Assembly (NCBI GenBank): GCA_002449585.1
Contig: DJXD01000044.1
Location: 1 to 53,603, forward strand
Direction: 5' to 3'
DNA from: Ruminococcus sp. UBA7013
Lineage (GTDB): Bacteria; Bacillota; Clostridia; Oscillospirales; Ruminococcaceae
DNA length: 53,603 bases
A program made the translations under genes and the position numbers. This document shows positions 32,533-41,714 of the stretch, piece after piece (within the stretch, counting starts at the first letter, position 1; the number at the start of each line of letters is the position of its first letter). The notes beneath the pieces are model-generated. The model saw nothing but the letters and a program-made list of their open reading frames with translations, was not told the origin of the DNA and made no database searches.

Positions 32533-33271
32533 ATGGCTAGTAATGGAAATCGAGAAACGATCACAATCATTGGTGTAATTGGAGTGATTGCGTTAGTGAT
32601 TGGAGCTGTTGCGGATGCGCTTGATGTATGGGATAAGTTCAAACCAGATAATTCAGATCTGGAATTGCTGGAGGAATCTTTGGAAAATGCACAGAATACA
32701 GAAGCAGATTTTTTTACAGAAGAAATCAGTGAACAAATAACCGCCCCAGCTGAGATTATTCCAAATCCGCCCCGTTACAGAATCACCTACTGAACCAGCA
32801 CCAACAGAACCACCTACTGAACCACCGCCCACAGAACCACCTGTCACCTATCTTAATAGTTTAAAAGTAACTGAATATGTTTCTTTTTATGATAACGAAA
32901 CAAGTGCAATGGATGTGATCGGGAATACTTATTCCAATCATGTTCTTACTATAGGGCAACCCGGCCGCATATTTGATGAAATTGCTTATGCTAATTATTA
33001 TTTAGGCGGAAATTATAATACATTAAGTGGAACAATAGCTATGAATGATATATCTAAGAATTTTGAAAAAAGAACAGCTGAATTATCAATATTATGTGAT
33101 GAAAATGTTGTCTATGCAACAGGACAGACAAGCCGATCTTTTGCCCCTGTTGAATTTTCTGTCATTGTAGAAGGGTGTCAATGGTTACAAATTCGTGTCG
33201 TTAATTTATATGATGGCAGTTCTGGTAGTCAAAATTATAATTTCATCCTTTCAGATTGGAAACTACAATGA
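32533..33271 (+). pseudogene. Membrane-anchored NPCBM-domain protein, frameshifted
   Basis: Frame 1 from ATG 32533 (RBS AGAGGGA) gives a membrane helix (about residues 10-30) and an acidic linker, then stops at 32793 within a proline/threonine stretch. From about 32765 the neighbouring frame continues without a gap: PTEPAPTEPPTEPPPTEPP, then a 140-residue beta-rich domain with SFYDNETSAMDVIGNTYSNH, YYLGGNYNTLSGTIAM and a final NFILSDWKLQ. This matches the NPCBM carbohydrate-binding fold. Removing one C from the CCCC run at about 32770-32773 restores a single frame of about 245 codons. So this is one gene interrupted by a +1 shift: a recent mutation, a sequencing error or slippage-based switching. 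The intact product would sit at the cell surface. Confidence 0.75.
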
Positions 33272-33292
33272 ATAGGAAAATATAAAAAATCT

Positions 33293-33313
33293 CCCCCAGC
33301 GATCAGCTGGGGG
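33293..33313. repeat. Intergenic hairpin repeat, copy 1
   Basis: CCCCCAGC-GATCA-GCTGGGGG. The minus strand continues AGATTTTTTAT, so it is a terminator on that strand although the gene before it is on the plus strand. Two near-identical copies occur at 34079-34100 and 36887-36907. Confidence 0.8.
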
Positions 33314-33388
33314 ATTAGTTATCAAAACGGATTTCTATCTAATCATGTGATTTTTTAAACAAAATTATGCGAAATCGAACGAAATCTA

Positions 33389-33417
33389 TTGACTTTTTTG
33401 ATAAAATCGGATATAAT
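33389..33417 (+). promoter_or_regulatory. Promoter of toxin-antitoxin operon
   Basis: TTGACT (33389-33394) and TATAAT (33412-33417), 17-base spacer, 31 bases before the antitoxin ATG. Confidence 0.8.
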
Positions 33418-33448
33418 AAAAATATCATAACAAAAAGGAGGGCTTTTC

Positions 33449-33673
33449 ATGATTATTACAGCGACGGAATTCAAAGCTAATTTTGGAAAATATCTTGACA
33501 TGGTAGCAGTGGAGGAACTTTATATCACTAAAAATGGAAAAACAATTGCCAAATTGATCAATCCTAATGTTTCAGCAGTGGATTCTATCCGGGGAATGCT
33601 GAAAGATATTCCTGATATTGATCTCAAAGAAGAACGAGAGGAACGGCTTGCAAAATATGAAAATAATGGTTGA
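33449..33673 (+). CDS. Phd/YefM-family antitoxin
   Basis: A 74-residue protein opening IITATEFKANFGKYLDMVAV, the typical Phd/YefM DNA-binding fold, followed by EELYITKNGKTIAKL. The acidic/basic C-terminus (DLKEEREERLAKYENNG) would wrap the toxin. RBS AAAGGAGGG. It overlaps the PIN toxin gene by 17 bases and is expected to repress its own promoter together with the toxin. Confidence 0.87.
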   Translation: MIITATEFKANFGKYLDMVAVEELYITKNGKTIAKLINPNVSAVDSIRGMLKDIPDIDLKEEREERLAKYENNG

Positions 33674-34070
33674 TACTAATATTTTTTTGGATGTGCTTCT
33701 TGACAGGATGCCGCTTTCTGATAGTTCCTCTGAATTGCTTTCACTTTGTGAAAATCATAAACTTGATGGTTTTGTTTCTGCTTCATGTATTACAGATATT
33801 TTTTACATTGTACGGAAATCTATGCATAGTACAGAAATGGCCTATCAGGCAATAGGAAAAATTTTCCAGATTGTAAAGATATGTTCAGTTACTAATCATG
33901 ATATATTGAATGCTTATTTGATCCATGCAAAAGATTTTGAGGATTGTTTGCTTGCTGTATGTGCAAAATCAAATGCCTGTGAATGTATCATCACTAGAAA
34001 CAAAAAAGATTTTTCAGAATTCGGGATTCCATTATTTACACCCGAAGAAATCCTCAGTACGATAAAATGA
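33657..34070 (+). CDS. PIN-domain toxin (VapC-like ribonuclease)
   Basis: A 137-residue PIN-fold protein. Acidic active-site residues appear in MVDTNIFLDVLL (first Asp), DFEDCLLAVCAK (Glu and Asp) and IITRNKKDF (last Asp). VapC-type toxins cut RNA, often tRNA or rRNA, when the antitoxin is degraded. The ATG at 33657 lies inside the antitoxin gene; an in-frame ATG nine bases later is also possible. Unlike classical VapBC the antitoxin is Phd-like. A hairpin follows nine bases after the stop. Confidence 0.86.
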   Translation: MKIMVDTNIFLDVLLDRMPLSDSSSELLSLCENHKLDGFVSASCITDIFYIVRKSMHSTEMAYQAIGKIFQIVKICSVTNHDILNAYLIHAKDFEDCLLAVCAKSNACECIITRNKKDFSEFGIPLFTPEEILSTIK

Positions 34071-34078
34071 GAATGAAC

Positions 34079-34100
34079 CCCCCTAGCGATCAGCTGGGGG
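34079..34100. repeat. Intergenic hairpin repeat, copy 2
   Basis: CCCCCtAGC-GATCA-GCTGGGGG, the same sequence as copy 1 with one inserted T in the left arm; followed on the plus strand by ATGCTTTATTTTTAG, so it can end the toxin transcript. Confidence 0.8.
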
Positions 34101-34141
34101 ATGCTTTATTTTTAGAATTTCGCCAAAAGAAAGTATTCCTC

Positions 34142-34170
34142 TTGACAAAAATCTATGCATTTGTTATAAT
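34142..34170 (+). promoter_or_regulatory. Promoter of pseudokinase gene
   Basis: Consensus TTGACA (34142-34147) and TATAAT (34165-34170), 17-base spacer, 37 bases before the GTG start. Confidence 0.85.
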
Positions 34171-34207
34171 AAAATAAATCATGTCTTTTGGAAAGAGGTG
34201 TTTATCA

Positions 34208-36874
34208 GTGAAAGCCTGTCCTTTCTGCGGAATGCAAAATGATGATGATGCAATTACCTGTCGTTTTTGTTATTGTAAATTTCCTTCCGCCCCTCGTGTG
34301 GATCTCGTCAAAAAAGTCCGTGTGAATTTAGATTCTCAACAATCCCCCCCAGATCAGGAGATCCCTAAAGAACCCCCCCCCGAAATTGAAAAAGCTCCTG
34401 CGGAAGAAAAAAAATCAGAAAGCCAAAGTGAGCAGTATCAGCTATTGAATTTACTGCATTCTGGTGCTTTTACAGATGTCTATCAAGCAAAAAAGCTTTC
34501 AGATCAAAGTATCATTGCCATTAAAATCCTGAAAAAAGAATTTGCCGATCAGCCTGAAATTTGTCAGAAATTTCAGGAACAATATCAGATCAATGCACAG
34601 CTCAAGCATTCTAATATTTTAAAAATATATGATACCATTATGTGGAATCATTGCCCGGCAATCACGATGGAATATATTGATGGTATCACGCTGGAAGAAT
34701 ATAAAGATATAGCCAAGCATTTAGAATGGAAAGAATTGCTTTATTTTATCCGTCAGGTGCTGTATGCGTTGCAATATGCGCATGAAAAGGAAATCCTGCA
34801 TGGAAATATCTGTCCGCAGAATATCATGCTTCTGAATGATGGCACAGTGAAAATGATGAATTTCCGGGTTTCAGAATCTGGAAAAGTATGTCTGATCAAT
34901 CAATATTCGCTGAATGCTTCTTATGTGAGTCCGGAGCAGATTCAGGGGAAAAAAGGCACTGAAAAAAGTGATATTTATGCTGTGGGGGTCATGTTATATG
35001 AATTGCTGACGGGAAGGAAAAATATGACAGCGATCCCAGAGCGGCCAAGAAAGCTGAATCCGGAAATTCCGGAGGGATTGGAGGAGATCATTCTTCATGC
35101 CATGGAAAAAGAGCCAGATCAGCGATATCAAACGGCGGTAGGGATGCGGAAGGATATAAAGCATCTTCTGGAGAATCCGGAAATATCGTTTGAATATATC
35201 AAGCATCATCCGGCAATGCATTCGGAGAAAAAAGCCGATCCAGAACCAGAAATCAAGCCGGAACAGAAAAAACCAGAAATCAAGCCGGAACAGAAAAAAC
35301 CAGAAATCAAGCCGGAACAGAAAAAACCAGAAATCAAGCCGGAACAGAAAAAACCAAAAATCAAGCCGGAACAGAAAAAACCAGAAATCAAGCCGGAACA
35401 GAAACCTCCCGAAATTGAGCCAAAGCCAAAAAATAATAAAAGCTTTTTTGCATATATGTTTGAGCGGCTTTTCATTCTTTTTATAGGATTTATAATATTC
35501 ATATTATCTGATCTTTTGACTAGGCAAGAAATTAAAATTTCGACAACACTACAGGTAGAATGGCTTCTTATTTCTATTTTTGGGGCAATTGATTTTATCA
35601 TAAAAATCAATAAAAAATCCGAAGATCGAGCCAAACAAGTTCTGAAATCTTTACGAGATTGGTCGGTGACATTAGGAATTCTTTCCATATTTATTATAGT
35701 GATCAATCTTCATAGAATGCCCTATCTTATTGGGAATAATTATGATGAAATAAGAAATAGCTATGAATATTTGGATATTCAGATCAAAGAAACCGATTTT
35801 TCCTCTTATGAAAAAGATGTGATTTATTATCAAGATTTTGCTTATGGCAACACTATTTTTGGCAATCGGACAGTTTATGTCAATGTCAGTCAGGGGAAAA
35901 ATTATCAAGTCATGGATTTCATAGGCGATTCTCTCACAGAAGCACAGAAGATTTGTAAAGAAGCAGGATTATCTGTGAAATTAGAAAAATTTGCATCTCC
36001 GAAAGCGGCCGGAACGATCCTGACACAGAGCATTCAGCCGGGTGAAATAGTAACGCCGGGCACAGAGATTATTTTGACCTATAGTGATGGGATTGGCATC
36101 AAGATCCCGGATGTCAGTGATATGGATTATCCAACAGCAAAGAGCGCATTAGAAACAGAAGGTTTCAAGATTATTGAAAAAATAGAAATTTCCGAAAAAG
36201 TAAAAACTTTTTGTGCCACTCGCACAGAGCCGGCGGCTGATGAAATGGCGGCGAAAGGATCTGTTGTGAAGTTATACATCAGTCAGGGGGATGTGAAATT
36301 AGAGGAATATGTTGAAATACCAGATATGAAAGATAAAACGCTTACTTATGCAGAAAGTTTTTGTTCCTTTTTTGGTCTGGAGCTTCATTCACATAAAGTG
36401 CGTTCTCAAAAGGCGGCTTCTTTGATTACTGCGCAGAGCATTCCGGGAGGGCATACGATAGAAATGCAATCAAATGATCGGCTTTGTATCTGCTATAGTG
36501 ATGAAAGCATATCTGAATCTGATGAGACATATATTGATTTTGATTTTTTTGTACCACTAGGCATTTCCGGCGATTTTTATTTGATAACAGGCTATCGAGA
36601 TTACGAGGTGGAAATGACAAATGAATCCGGAGAAGAAGCAACATTAAAAGAAGTTTTTATAGAACAAAATAGATATGATTTTAATTCTGATGATTATCAA
36701 GGTATTTTTTATCATGCAAAAAAGGGTATAACAGAAAAAAAATTTATTATTGGAAATTATGAAAACGGCAAAGAGGCAACTCTTGGCATTTATAAACTTA
36801 ATTTTAATACTGGAGCTTGTACCATCATTAGCGAAACGATTCAGGAAGCATTTGAAGCGGTAGCCAGCAATTAG
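34208..36874 (+). CDS. Zinc-ribbon Ser/Thr pseudokinase with PASTA repeats
   Basis: An 888-residue protein starting at GTG 34208 behind GAAAGAGGTG. Residues 3-25: zinc ribbon (CPFC...CRFC). Residues about 76-323: protein-kinase fold. The ATP-binding Lys106 (IAIKIL) is kept, but the HRD motif is H198-G-N200, the catalytic Lys is Cys202, DFG is N218-F-R220, and only the middle Gly of the P-loop remains. Both the catalytic base and the metal-binding Asp are gone, so it is a pseudokinase. A PEIKPEQKK repeat linker (about 347-400) leads to three membrane helices (about 416-438, 452-470, 486-503). Three PASTA domains (about 567-632, 631-698, 698-770) and a final beta-rich domain lie outside. PASTA domains bind muropeptides; the protein probably senses the wall by binding, not phosphorylation. 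Confidence 0.88.
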   Translation: MKACPFCGMQNDDDAITCRFCYCKFPSAPRVDLVKKVRVNLDSQQSPPDQEIPKEPPPEIEKAPAEEKKSESQSEQYQLLNLLHSGAFTDVYQAKKLSDQSIIAIKILKKEFADQPEICQKFQEQYQINAQLKHSNILKIYDTIMWNHCPAITMEYIDGITLEEYKDIAKHLEWKELLYFIRQVLYALQYAHEKEILHGNICPQNIMLLNDGTVKMMNFRVSESGKVCLINQYSLNASYVSPEQIQGKKGTEKSDIYAVGVMLYELLTGRKNMTAIPERPRKLNPEIPEGLEEIILHAMEKEPDQRYQTAVGMRKDIKHLLENPEISFEYIKHHPAMHSEKKADPEPEIKPEQKKPEIKPEQKKPEIKPEQKKPEIKPEQKKPKIKPEQKKPEIKPEQKPPEIEPKPKNNKSFFAYMFERLFILFIGFIIFILSDLLTRQEIKISTTLQVEWLLISIFGAIDFIIKINKKSEDRAKQVLKSLRDWSVTLGILSIFIIVINLHRMPYLIGNNYDEIRNSYEYLDIQIKETDFSSYEKDVIYYQDFAYGNTIFGNRTVYVNVSQGKNYQVMDFIGDSLTEAQKICKEAGLSVKLEKFASPKAAGTILTQSIQPGEIVTPGTEIILTYSDGIGIKIPDVSDMDYPTAKSALETEGFKIIEKIEISEKVKTFCATRTEPAADEMAAKGSVVKLYISQGDVKLEEYVEIPDMKDKTLTYAESFCSFFGLELHSHKVRSQKAASLITAQSIPGGHTIEMQSNDRLCICYSDESISESDETYIDFDFFVPLGISGDFYLITGYRDYEVEMTNESGEEATLKEVFIEQNRYDFNSDDYQGIFYHAKKGITEKKFIIGNYENGKEATLGIYKLNFNTGACTIISETIQEAFEAVASN
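35246..35407 (+). repeat. 27-bp coding tandem repeat, six units
   Basis: Units start at 35246, 35273, 35300, 35327, 35354 and 35381 and encode PEIKPEQKK; the fifth has one substitution (E to K) and the sixth diverges at its end. Near-identical DNA indicates recent expansion. It forms the linker between the pseudokinase domain and the first membrane helix, so its length may vary between strains. Confidence 0.92.
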
Positions 36875-36886
36875 AAATGCAAAAAT

Positions 36887-36907
36887 CCCCCAGCGATCAG
36901 CCGGGGG
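36887..36907. repeat. Intergenic hairpin repeat, copy 3
   Basis: CCCCCAGC-GATCA-GCCGGGGG, one mismatch in the stem compared with copy 1. On the minus strand ATTTTTGC follows, so it terminates the convergent EEP-family gene, whose TGA stop lies inside the hairpin. Confidence 0.8.
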
Positions 36908-37994
36908 ATTGCTCTTTGAACCTGAACTTCATCAGTACTGGATTATGATCAGAGCATTCATAATTTGTATTGATATTCTGAACATAAGTGCATTCTATGT
37001 TATCAGATATGATGAATCCATCCAGAATGACAACAAAGCTATTTTCATGATAGGGTTCATTGGTATATCGGGAAGTAGCTGTTATTTCCTCTGTATAATC
37101 CATACAGCGGCGGAATCCTTCCGGAATCACCTCTGCTGGAAAGGGATGACACCAGCTATAAGTTTTTTCTGTTCCAAGGTTAAAATATGCTTTTGATGTT
37201 CCTGTGAAATCATGATTGAAATCGCCGCCGCAGATAACATAGTTTCCGTTTTCATATTCTGTTTTCATATCGGCAAAAAGCATTTCCAGCTGAGCATTTC
37301 CTTGGGCGGCATCTGTTCCATAAGCAGAAAGGTGCGTATTGATGATAATCAGTTCTTTTCCATTTGCGACAGGTAGCCGGGAAATACTATAACAACGATC
37401 AAGATCGAGAAATTTTTTCATATTAGTTGCGATCGGGAGACTGCGGCGGAGGGAGGATGTCACATCAAATTTACTTAATGTCAGCAGACCGGCATTTGAA
37501 GCACCATGCGGAGCAGTCAAGGGATACATCAGATAGGCAGAGTGATAATTCTGTGCAAATATGCTATCATAGATGTCATTTTCTGCAAAAATTGTTTTCA
37601 CAAGTTCGACTTCATCGACGTGCCAGCTTCTTGTAGCATCTGTATCTAATTCTTGAAACAGAGTAATATCAGGATTCATAGAGAGGGCAGTATTGGCAAT
37701 TGTATGAATACAGGTGTTGACGCTTTCCAATGAACGGGCACGGCTTTCTTTTCCTTCATCCATGAAGAATGTAAAATCAGCGGTATATGCACCGAATCCG
37801 GCATTATAAGAAACAATGCTATATTCTGCATCAGATTGAATGATTTCTGTAGCAGAGCCTTCTACAGTGAGGGGGAGGCGGTCTTCAATTCTGGAGTAGG
37901 AAATCAGAATATATGCCAGATATACTAGTATGATTAAAAATAGCAGCAAGAGAATTGACAGCACAATTTTCAGGATTTTATATTTCATAGACAT
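36897..37994 (-). CDS. Membrane-anchored endonuclease/exonuclease/phosphatase-family protein
   Basis: A 365-residue protein with an N-terminal membrane helix (about residues 8-33) and an external EEP domain. Motifs in order: SYNAGF (Asn), LFQELD (metal Glu), INTHLSAYG (His), CGGDFNHD (Asp/Asn) and the final ECSDHNPV (Asp-His), so the active site is complete. The family includes DNases, sphingomyelinase-like and inositol phosphatases; the membrane anchor argues for an extracellular phosphodiester or lipid substrate. It follows the AI-2E permease gene by 32 bases in a three-gene minus-strand operon. Confidence 0.87.
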   Translation of the reverse strand: MSMKYKILKIVLSILLLLFLIILVYLAYILISYSRIEDRLPLTVEGSATEIIQSDAEYSIVSYNAGFGAYTADFTFFMDEGKESRARSLESVNTCIHTIANTALSMNPDITLFQELDTDATRSWHVDEVELVKTIFAENDIYDSIFAQNYHSAYLMYPLTAPHGASNAGLLTLSKFDVTSSLRRSLPIATNMKKFLDLDRCYSISRLPVANGKELIIINTHLSAYGTDAAQGNAQLEMLFADMKTEYENGNYVICGGDFNHDFTGTSKAYFNLGTEKTYSWCHPFPAEVIPEGFRRCMDYTEEITATSRYTNEPYHENSFVVILDGFIISDNIECTYVQNINTNYECSDHNPVLMKFRFKEQSPG

Positions 37995-38007
37995 CTCACT
38001 TTCTGTG

Positions 38008-38040
38008 ATCCCCCTGATGAAGCAGATCAGGGGGATTTTT
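38008..38040 (+). terminator. Terminator-like hairpin, plus orientation
   Basis: An 11-bp stem ATCCCCCTGAT/ATCAGGGGGAT followed by TTTTTTCTG on the plus strand. Both neighbours are on the minus strand and the hairpin includes the permease stop codon. It would block antisense transcription or act as an mRNA stabiliser between the two genes. Confidence 0.6.
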
Positions 38041-39436
38041 TCTGTTTTTTCTTCTGTTTTTTCCGATGAAAGAAGCCTGCAATTTCAGATCTGGTATGTT
38101 TCAGAAATTCTTTGAAATGTTTTTCTATTTCATTTTGTTTCTGAATGCCATAGGGATCGTTATTATAAGAAAAATCTGCAAAGGGATTTTCATCATCTTC
38201 GGGGGGCAAGCCGAATTCTTCGGCCATATTTTTCTCCCGGATTTTATCATGTGTCCATTCACGTACAATTTCATAGATAAATGCCACAACAGGAGGGCCT
38301 ATGATATAGCCAGGTACACCCAGAATACTGCTTCCCAATAATACCGCTGTGATCGACCAGAACGGCCGCAGACCAATCGAGCCGCCTACCATACGGGGAT
38401 CAAGATAATTGGCATCAAATTGCTGAATAATTACGATCAGGATTAAATAAGGCAATGCCATTTTTGGATTATCAAACAGCACCAGCACAAAATTAATAAA
38501 TCCGCCTACGATAGGCCCAAAGAAAGGAACAACATTGGTAACGCCTGTAATTACGGCTAATAATACAGGATAAGGAAAATTCAGCCAAGGGAGAATATTA
38601 ATCAGCGTCAGGAGAGTAAAGCTAATCAGGCCAATGATCAGGGAATCCACCATTTTCCCACGAATTGCCGCACTGAATTTCTGATTGCCCCGTCCAACCG
38701 CACGGCGGAGCTTGAATGCGGTTTCTTTGGAAAAGATGCTATAAGTCAATTTTTTGACTTGCCTTTGTAATTTTTCTTTGTCAATCGTGATATACATGGC
38801 GAGAATCAGCCCGACAACAAGATTATACACAACGGAAAAAACATTCTTGACACCAGTATAAAAATAGCTGATGATCGTTTCCGCCTGTGATGGCAAATCA
38901 GACATGAGCCATTTTTCAGCCGATTGCAATGCACTAAGCACAGCGGTATTGGCATATGCACCCAATGCAGTTGAATTATCAAAAAAAGTTTTATTTTTCA
39001 AGCTATCTGAAAGATTTTCCATCTGTGAGGGGAGTTCTTTAATAATGCCAGTAATGCTATTAGTCACTTCGGGAACGATCAGCAGCAATAACAATGCAAT
39101 CAGGATAAATGCAGTAATGACCATGAGAATTGCAGAGACAACATGCAAAGTCTTTTCTGTTTTTGGTCTGGCCTGACTTTTGGGAAGCCGCCACTCTCTT
39201 AGATTGCGCTCCCAGAAAATGGCGATCGGTTCGAGAAGATATGCCAGCACCAGCCCCCAGATTACCGGGCTGATGCCATGCAGAATGGTTTTGATAAAAT
39301 TGGAAATATTCCCAAGATACTGGATTAAATAATAAAATAAAATAGCCGCCGCCACAACGGAAAATGTGCCTATGAAATGTGTAACCTGTTCTCTCCAGGC
39401 GTTTTCTGATGATTTTTCATTTTGATGTTCTTCCAT
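38027..39436 (-). CDS. AI-2E family transporter
   Basis: A 469-residue membrane protein with about eight helices. The AI-2E signature region is present: GVTNVVPFFGPIVGG, FDANYLDPRMVGGSIGL and GSSILGVPGYIIGPPV. Members of this family have been linked to autoinducer-2 export and to Na/Li-H antiport; the substrate here is unknown. The last 60 residues form a charged cytosolic tail ending in KKQKKKQKKSP. RBS AAAGGATGATG. It lies 17 bases after ppk. Confidence 0.88.
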   Translation of the reverse strand: MEEHQNEKSSENAWREQVTHFIGTFSVVAAAILFYYLIQYLGNISNFIKTILHGISPVIWGLVLAYLLEPIAIFWERNLREWRLPKSQARPKTEKTLHVVSAILMVITAFILIALLLLLIVPEVTNSITGIIKELPSQMENLSDSLKNKTFFDNSTALGAYANTAVLSALQSAEKWLMSDLPSQAETIISYFYTGVKNVFSVVYNLVVGLILAMYITIDKEKLQRQVKKLTYSIFSKETAFKLRRAVGRGNQKFSAAIRGKMVDSLIIGLISFTLLTLINILPWLNFPYPVLLAVITGVTNVVPFFGPIVGGFINFVLVLFDNPKMALPYLILIVIIQQFDANYLDPRMVGGSIGLRPFWSITAVLLGSSILGVPGYIIGPPVVAFIYEIVREWTHDKIREKNMAEEFGLPPEDDENPFADFSYNNDPYGIQKQNEIEKHFKEFLKHTRSEIAGFFHRKKQKKKQKKSP

Positions 39437-39453
39437 AACATCATCCTTTCAGA

Positions 39454-41499
39454 TCAGTTATGCTCTGCATGAGATACGGCATTCTGATATTGCATTTCCT
39501 GTGCATTGATAGCATCTTTTCCCGTCACGGGGATGCAATGCAGAAATGTCCCATCATTTTGACCAATGCGAGCTTTATTATTATCAGAAAGGCAAAGCTG
39601 TACCATGCGGACGGCCTGTTCCCGGAGTGCCGGATCAAGCAGAGGCGCACCAACTTCTACTCTATGCTCTAAATTTCTGGTCATGAAATCGGCAGAACTG
39701 ATATATACTTTCCGGCGGTCTTCTGTACCGGAAATATAAATCCGGCTGTGTTCGAGATAGCGGCCGACAATGCTGATGATTCTGATATTTTCAGTATGGC
39801 CGGGAACGCCCGGTTTCAGACAGCAGATCCCTCGGATCACTAATTCTATTTTGACACCTGCTCTAGAAGCTTCTGCCAGTTTATCCATCATTTGCCTGTC
39901 GCTGATAGAATTAATTTTTGCGGCAAAATAAGCTTCTTCTCCTCTTCGAGCATGACTGATTTCTTCATCCAGCATGCTCAGAATTCTAGTTTTTAGACAA
40001 AGCGGCGCAACTAATAGCTGATTTGTCGTTTCCACAAGGCTTTCTGTTGATAATGCATCAAAAACATGTCTGGCATCTTCTGCGATTTCGGGATTTGCTG
40101 TCAGCAAAGAAAGATCTGTATAAATCCGGGATGTTTTTTCGTTATAATTTCCCGTGCCGATCTGTACAAAATTCTGAACACCGTTTTCTGATTTCCGAGT
40201 GATTAAAAGCAATTTGGAATGTACTTTCATATTATGCAGACCATAAATAACAGTACATCCTGCATCTATCAGACGGCTTGCCCACTGAATATTATTTTCT
40301 TCATCAAAACGAGCACGGAGTTCTACTAATACAAGCACTTCTTTTCTATTTTCCGCCGCCTGACAAAGCGCATCAATCACACGGCTGTTAGAAGCTACTC
40401 GATATAGCGTAATTTTAATAGAAGCTACTTCTGGATCAACAGCGGCTTCATCCAAAAGCCTGAGAAATGGAGAAATAGATTCATAGGGGTAAGATAATAA
40501 AATATCATGATCTGCAATTTGTGACATCATATCTGTTTTGACAGAAATATCAGGCCGATGCTGTGGCTTATGCGGCGCAAAGCGCAATTCTGGAGCAGGA
40601 TTAAAATCACCTAGCTGGTAAACAAATGACAGATCCAGCGGAGTGCCTTCAAAAAATAGCTGCTTTTCTGATAATTTAAGCTTTTTCATCAGATAATTCA
40701 TTGCTGTTTTATTTAAGGGCTTGCTCATTTGCAGGCGTACCGCTTCCCGGCGGCTACGTTCATGCAATAGCTGTTTCATGATAATCCGAAAATCTGTTTC
40801 CTCATCTTCGGCGGCACTGTCAAAGCAAATTGTTCCGCTCCGGGTGACACGGATCACAGCGGCATCTAATACTCTGGTATTTTTAAAAATCTGAGGAACA
40901 AAATGCAAAATCAGATCTTCCAGAAGCATAAAACGGCCTGTTCGATCCAGACGGATGATTCTTTCTGAACATCCTGCCGGGATCACATTCAGCGTCACGC
41001 CCGATTTTGAAGCCAGATGCGCAATCACACAGACCTCTTTGTTTTTGAAGAAATAAGGCGGTTGATGCTTCCCAATCGGATGCAGGGATAACAATGGGCG
41101 GATTTCTCTTTTGAAATACTGTTCCAAAAATTTTTTTTCTTCGGGGGTAGCATCTGAGAAAGTAACATGAATCATCCCATATTCTTTGAGCTTGTCCATG
41201 GTTTGGAAATAGGCTCGGTCTTTGCGTGGGAGCAGTGTATGCATCCCTTTCAGCATGGCATGGAGCTGTTGTTTTGGCTTCATGCCTGAACGGGAATCTT
41301 TCTGGTCTGGATTCTCTTTCATTCTGTCAAGCATCGTGCCAACACGCACCTGCACAAATTCATCAAGATTGCTTTGATAAATCGCCGAGAAATTCAGCTG
41401 TTCTAATAATGGATTATTCTGATCTTCGGCTTCTTCGAGTACACGGGTATTAAATTCCATCCAGGAAAGTTCCCGGTTCATATAATAAGGCTGAGACAT
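39454..41499 (-). CDS. ppk1: Polyphosphate kinase 1
   Basis: A 681-residue PPK1, which makes inorganic polyphosphate from ATP reversibly. N-terminal YYMNRELSWMEFNTRVLEEA, the family start. The phosphorylated His lies in MKVHSKLLLITRK; the C-terminal catalytic part has VQIGTGNYNEKT and SSADFMTRNLEHRVE. Full length. RBS GGAGG. It is first in the operon with the AI-2E permease and EEP-family gene. A TATAAT-like box at 41543-41538 (minus) lies 39 bases upstream, though its -35 (TTTCAT) is weak. Confidence 0.96.
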   Translation of the reverse strand: MSQPYYMNRELSWMEFNTRVLEEAEDQNNPLLEQLNFSAIYQSNLDEFVQVRVGTMLDRMKENPDQKDSRSGMKPKQQLHAMLKGMHTLLPRKDRAYFQTMDKLKEYGMIHVTFSDATPEEKKFLEQYFKREIRPLLSLHPIGKHQPPYFFKNKEVCVIAHLASKSGVTLNVIPAGCSERIIRLDRTGRFMLLEDLILHFVPQIFKNTRVLDAAVIRVTRSGTICFDSAAEDEETDFRIIMKQLLHERSRREAVRLQMSKPLNKTAMNYLMKKLKLSEKQLFFEGTPLDLSFVYQLGDFNPAPELRFAPHKPQHRPDISVKTDMMSQIADHDILLSYPYESISPFLRLLDEAAVDPEVASIKITLYRVASNSRVIDALCQAAENRKEVLVLVELRARFDEENNIQWASRLIDAGCTVIYGLHNMKVHSKLLLITRKSENGVQNFVQIGTGNYNEKTSRIYTDLSLLTANPEIAEDARHVFDALSTESLVETTNQLLVAPLCLKTRILSMLDEEISHARRGEEAYFAAKINSISDRQMMDKLAEASRAGVKIELVIRGICCLKPGVPGHTENIRIISIVGRYLEHSRIYISGTEDRRKVYISSADFMTRNLEHRVEVGAPLLDPALREQAVRMVQLCLSDNNKARIGQNDGTFLHCIPVTGKDAINAQEMQYQNAVSHAEHN

Positions 41500-41644
41500 A
41501 AGTATGAAAAACCTCCATCGTGTTTTGATCTTTTTTTATTATAACACAAATTTCAACAAAATGAAATAGTTTTTTCAGAATTTTCAAAATTTTTCAGTGC
41601 ATATGCATTTTCTAGGCAGAAAATCAGAGATCCGGATTTTCTGG

Positions 41645-41673
41645 TTGACAAATTTCAGGAAATGTGCTATGAT
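41645..41673 (+). promoter_or_regulatory. Promoter of flippase gene
   Basis: TTGACA (41645-41650) and TATGAT (41668-41673), 17-base spacer, 41 bases before the start codon. Confidence 0.75.
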
Positions 41674-41714
41674 AATCATATCACGCTGATTATTATTAAA
41701 GAAGGGATTTATGA

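Noticed and set aside
35246..35407. Evenly spaced 27-bp repeats that might be taken for a CRISPR array
   Set aside because: Units are directly adjacent without spacers and lie in frame inside a coding gene.
35206..35706. Minus-strand frame with GFFCSGLIS repeats
   Set aside because: Shadow of the 27-bp PEIKPEQKK repeat in the pseudokinase gene.
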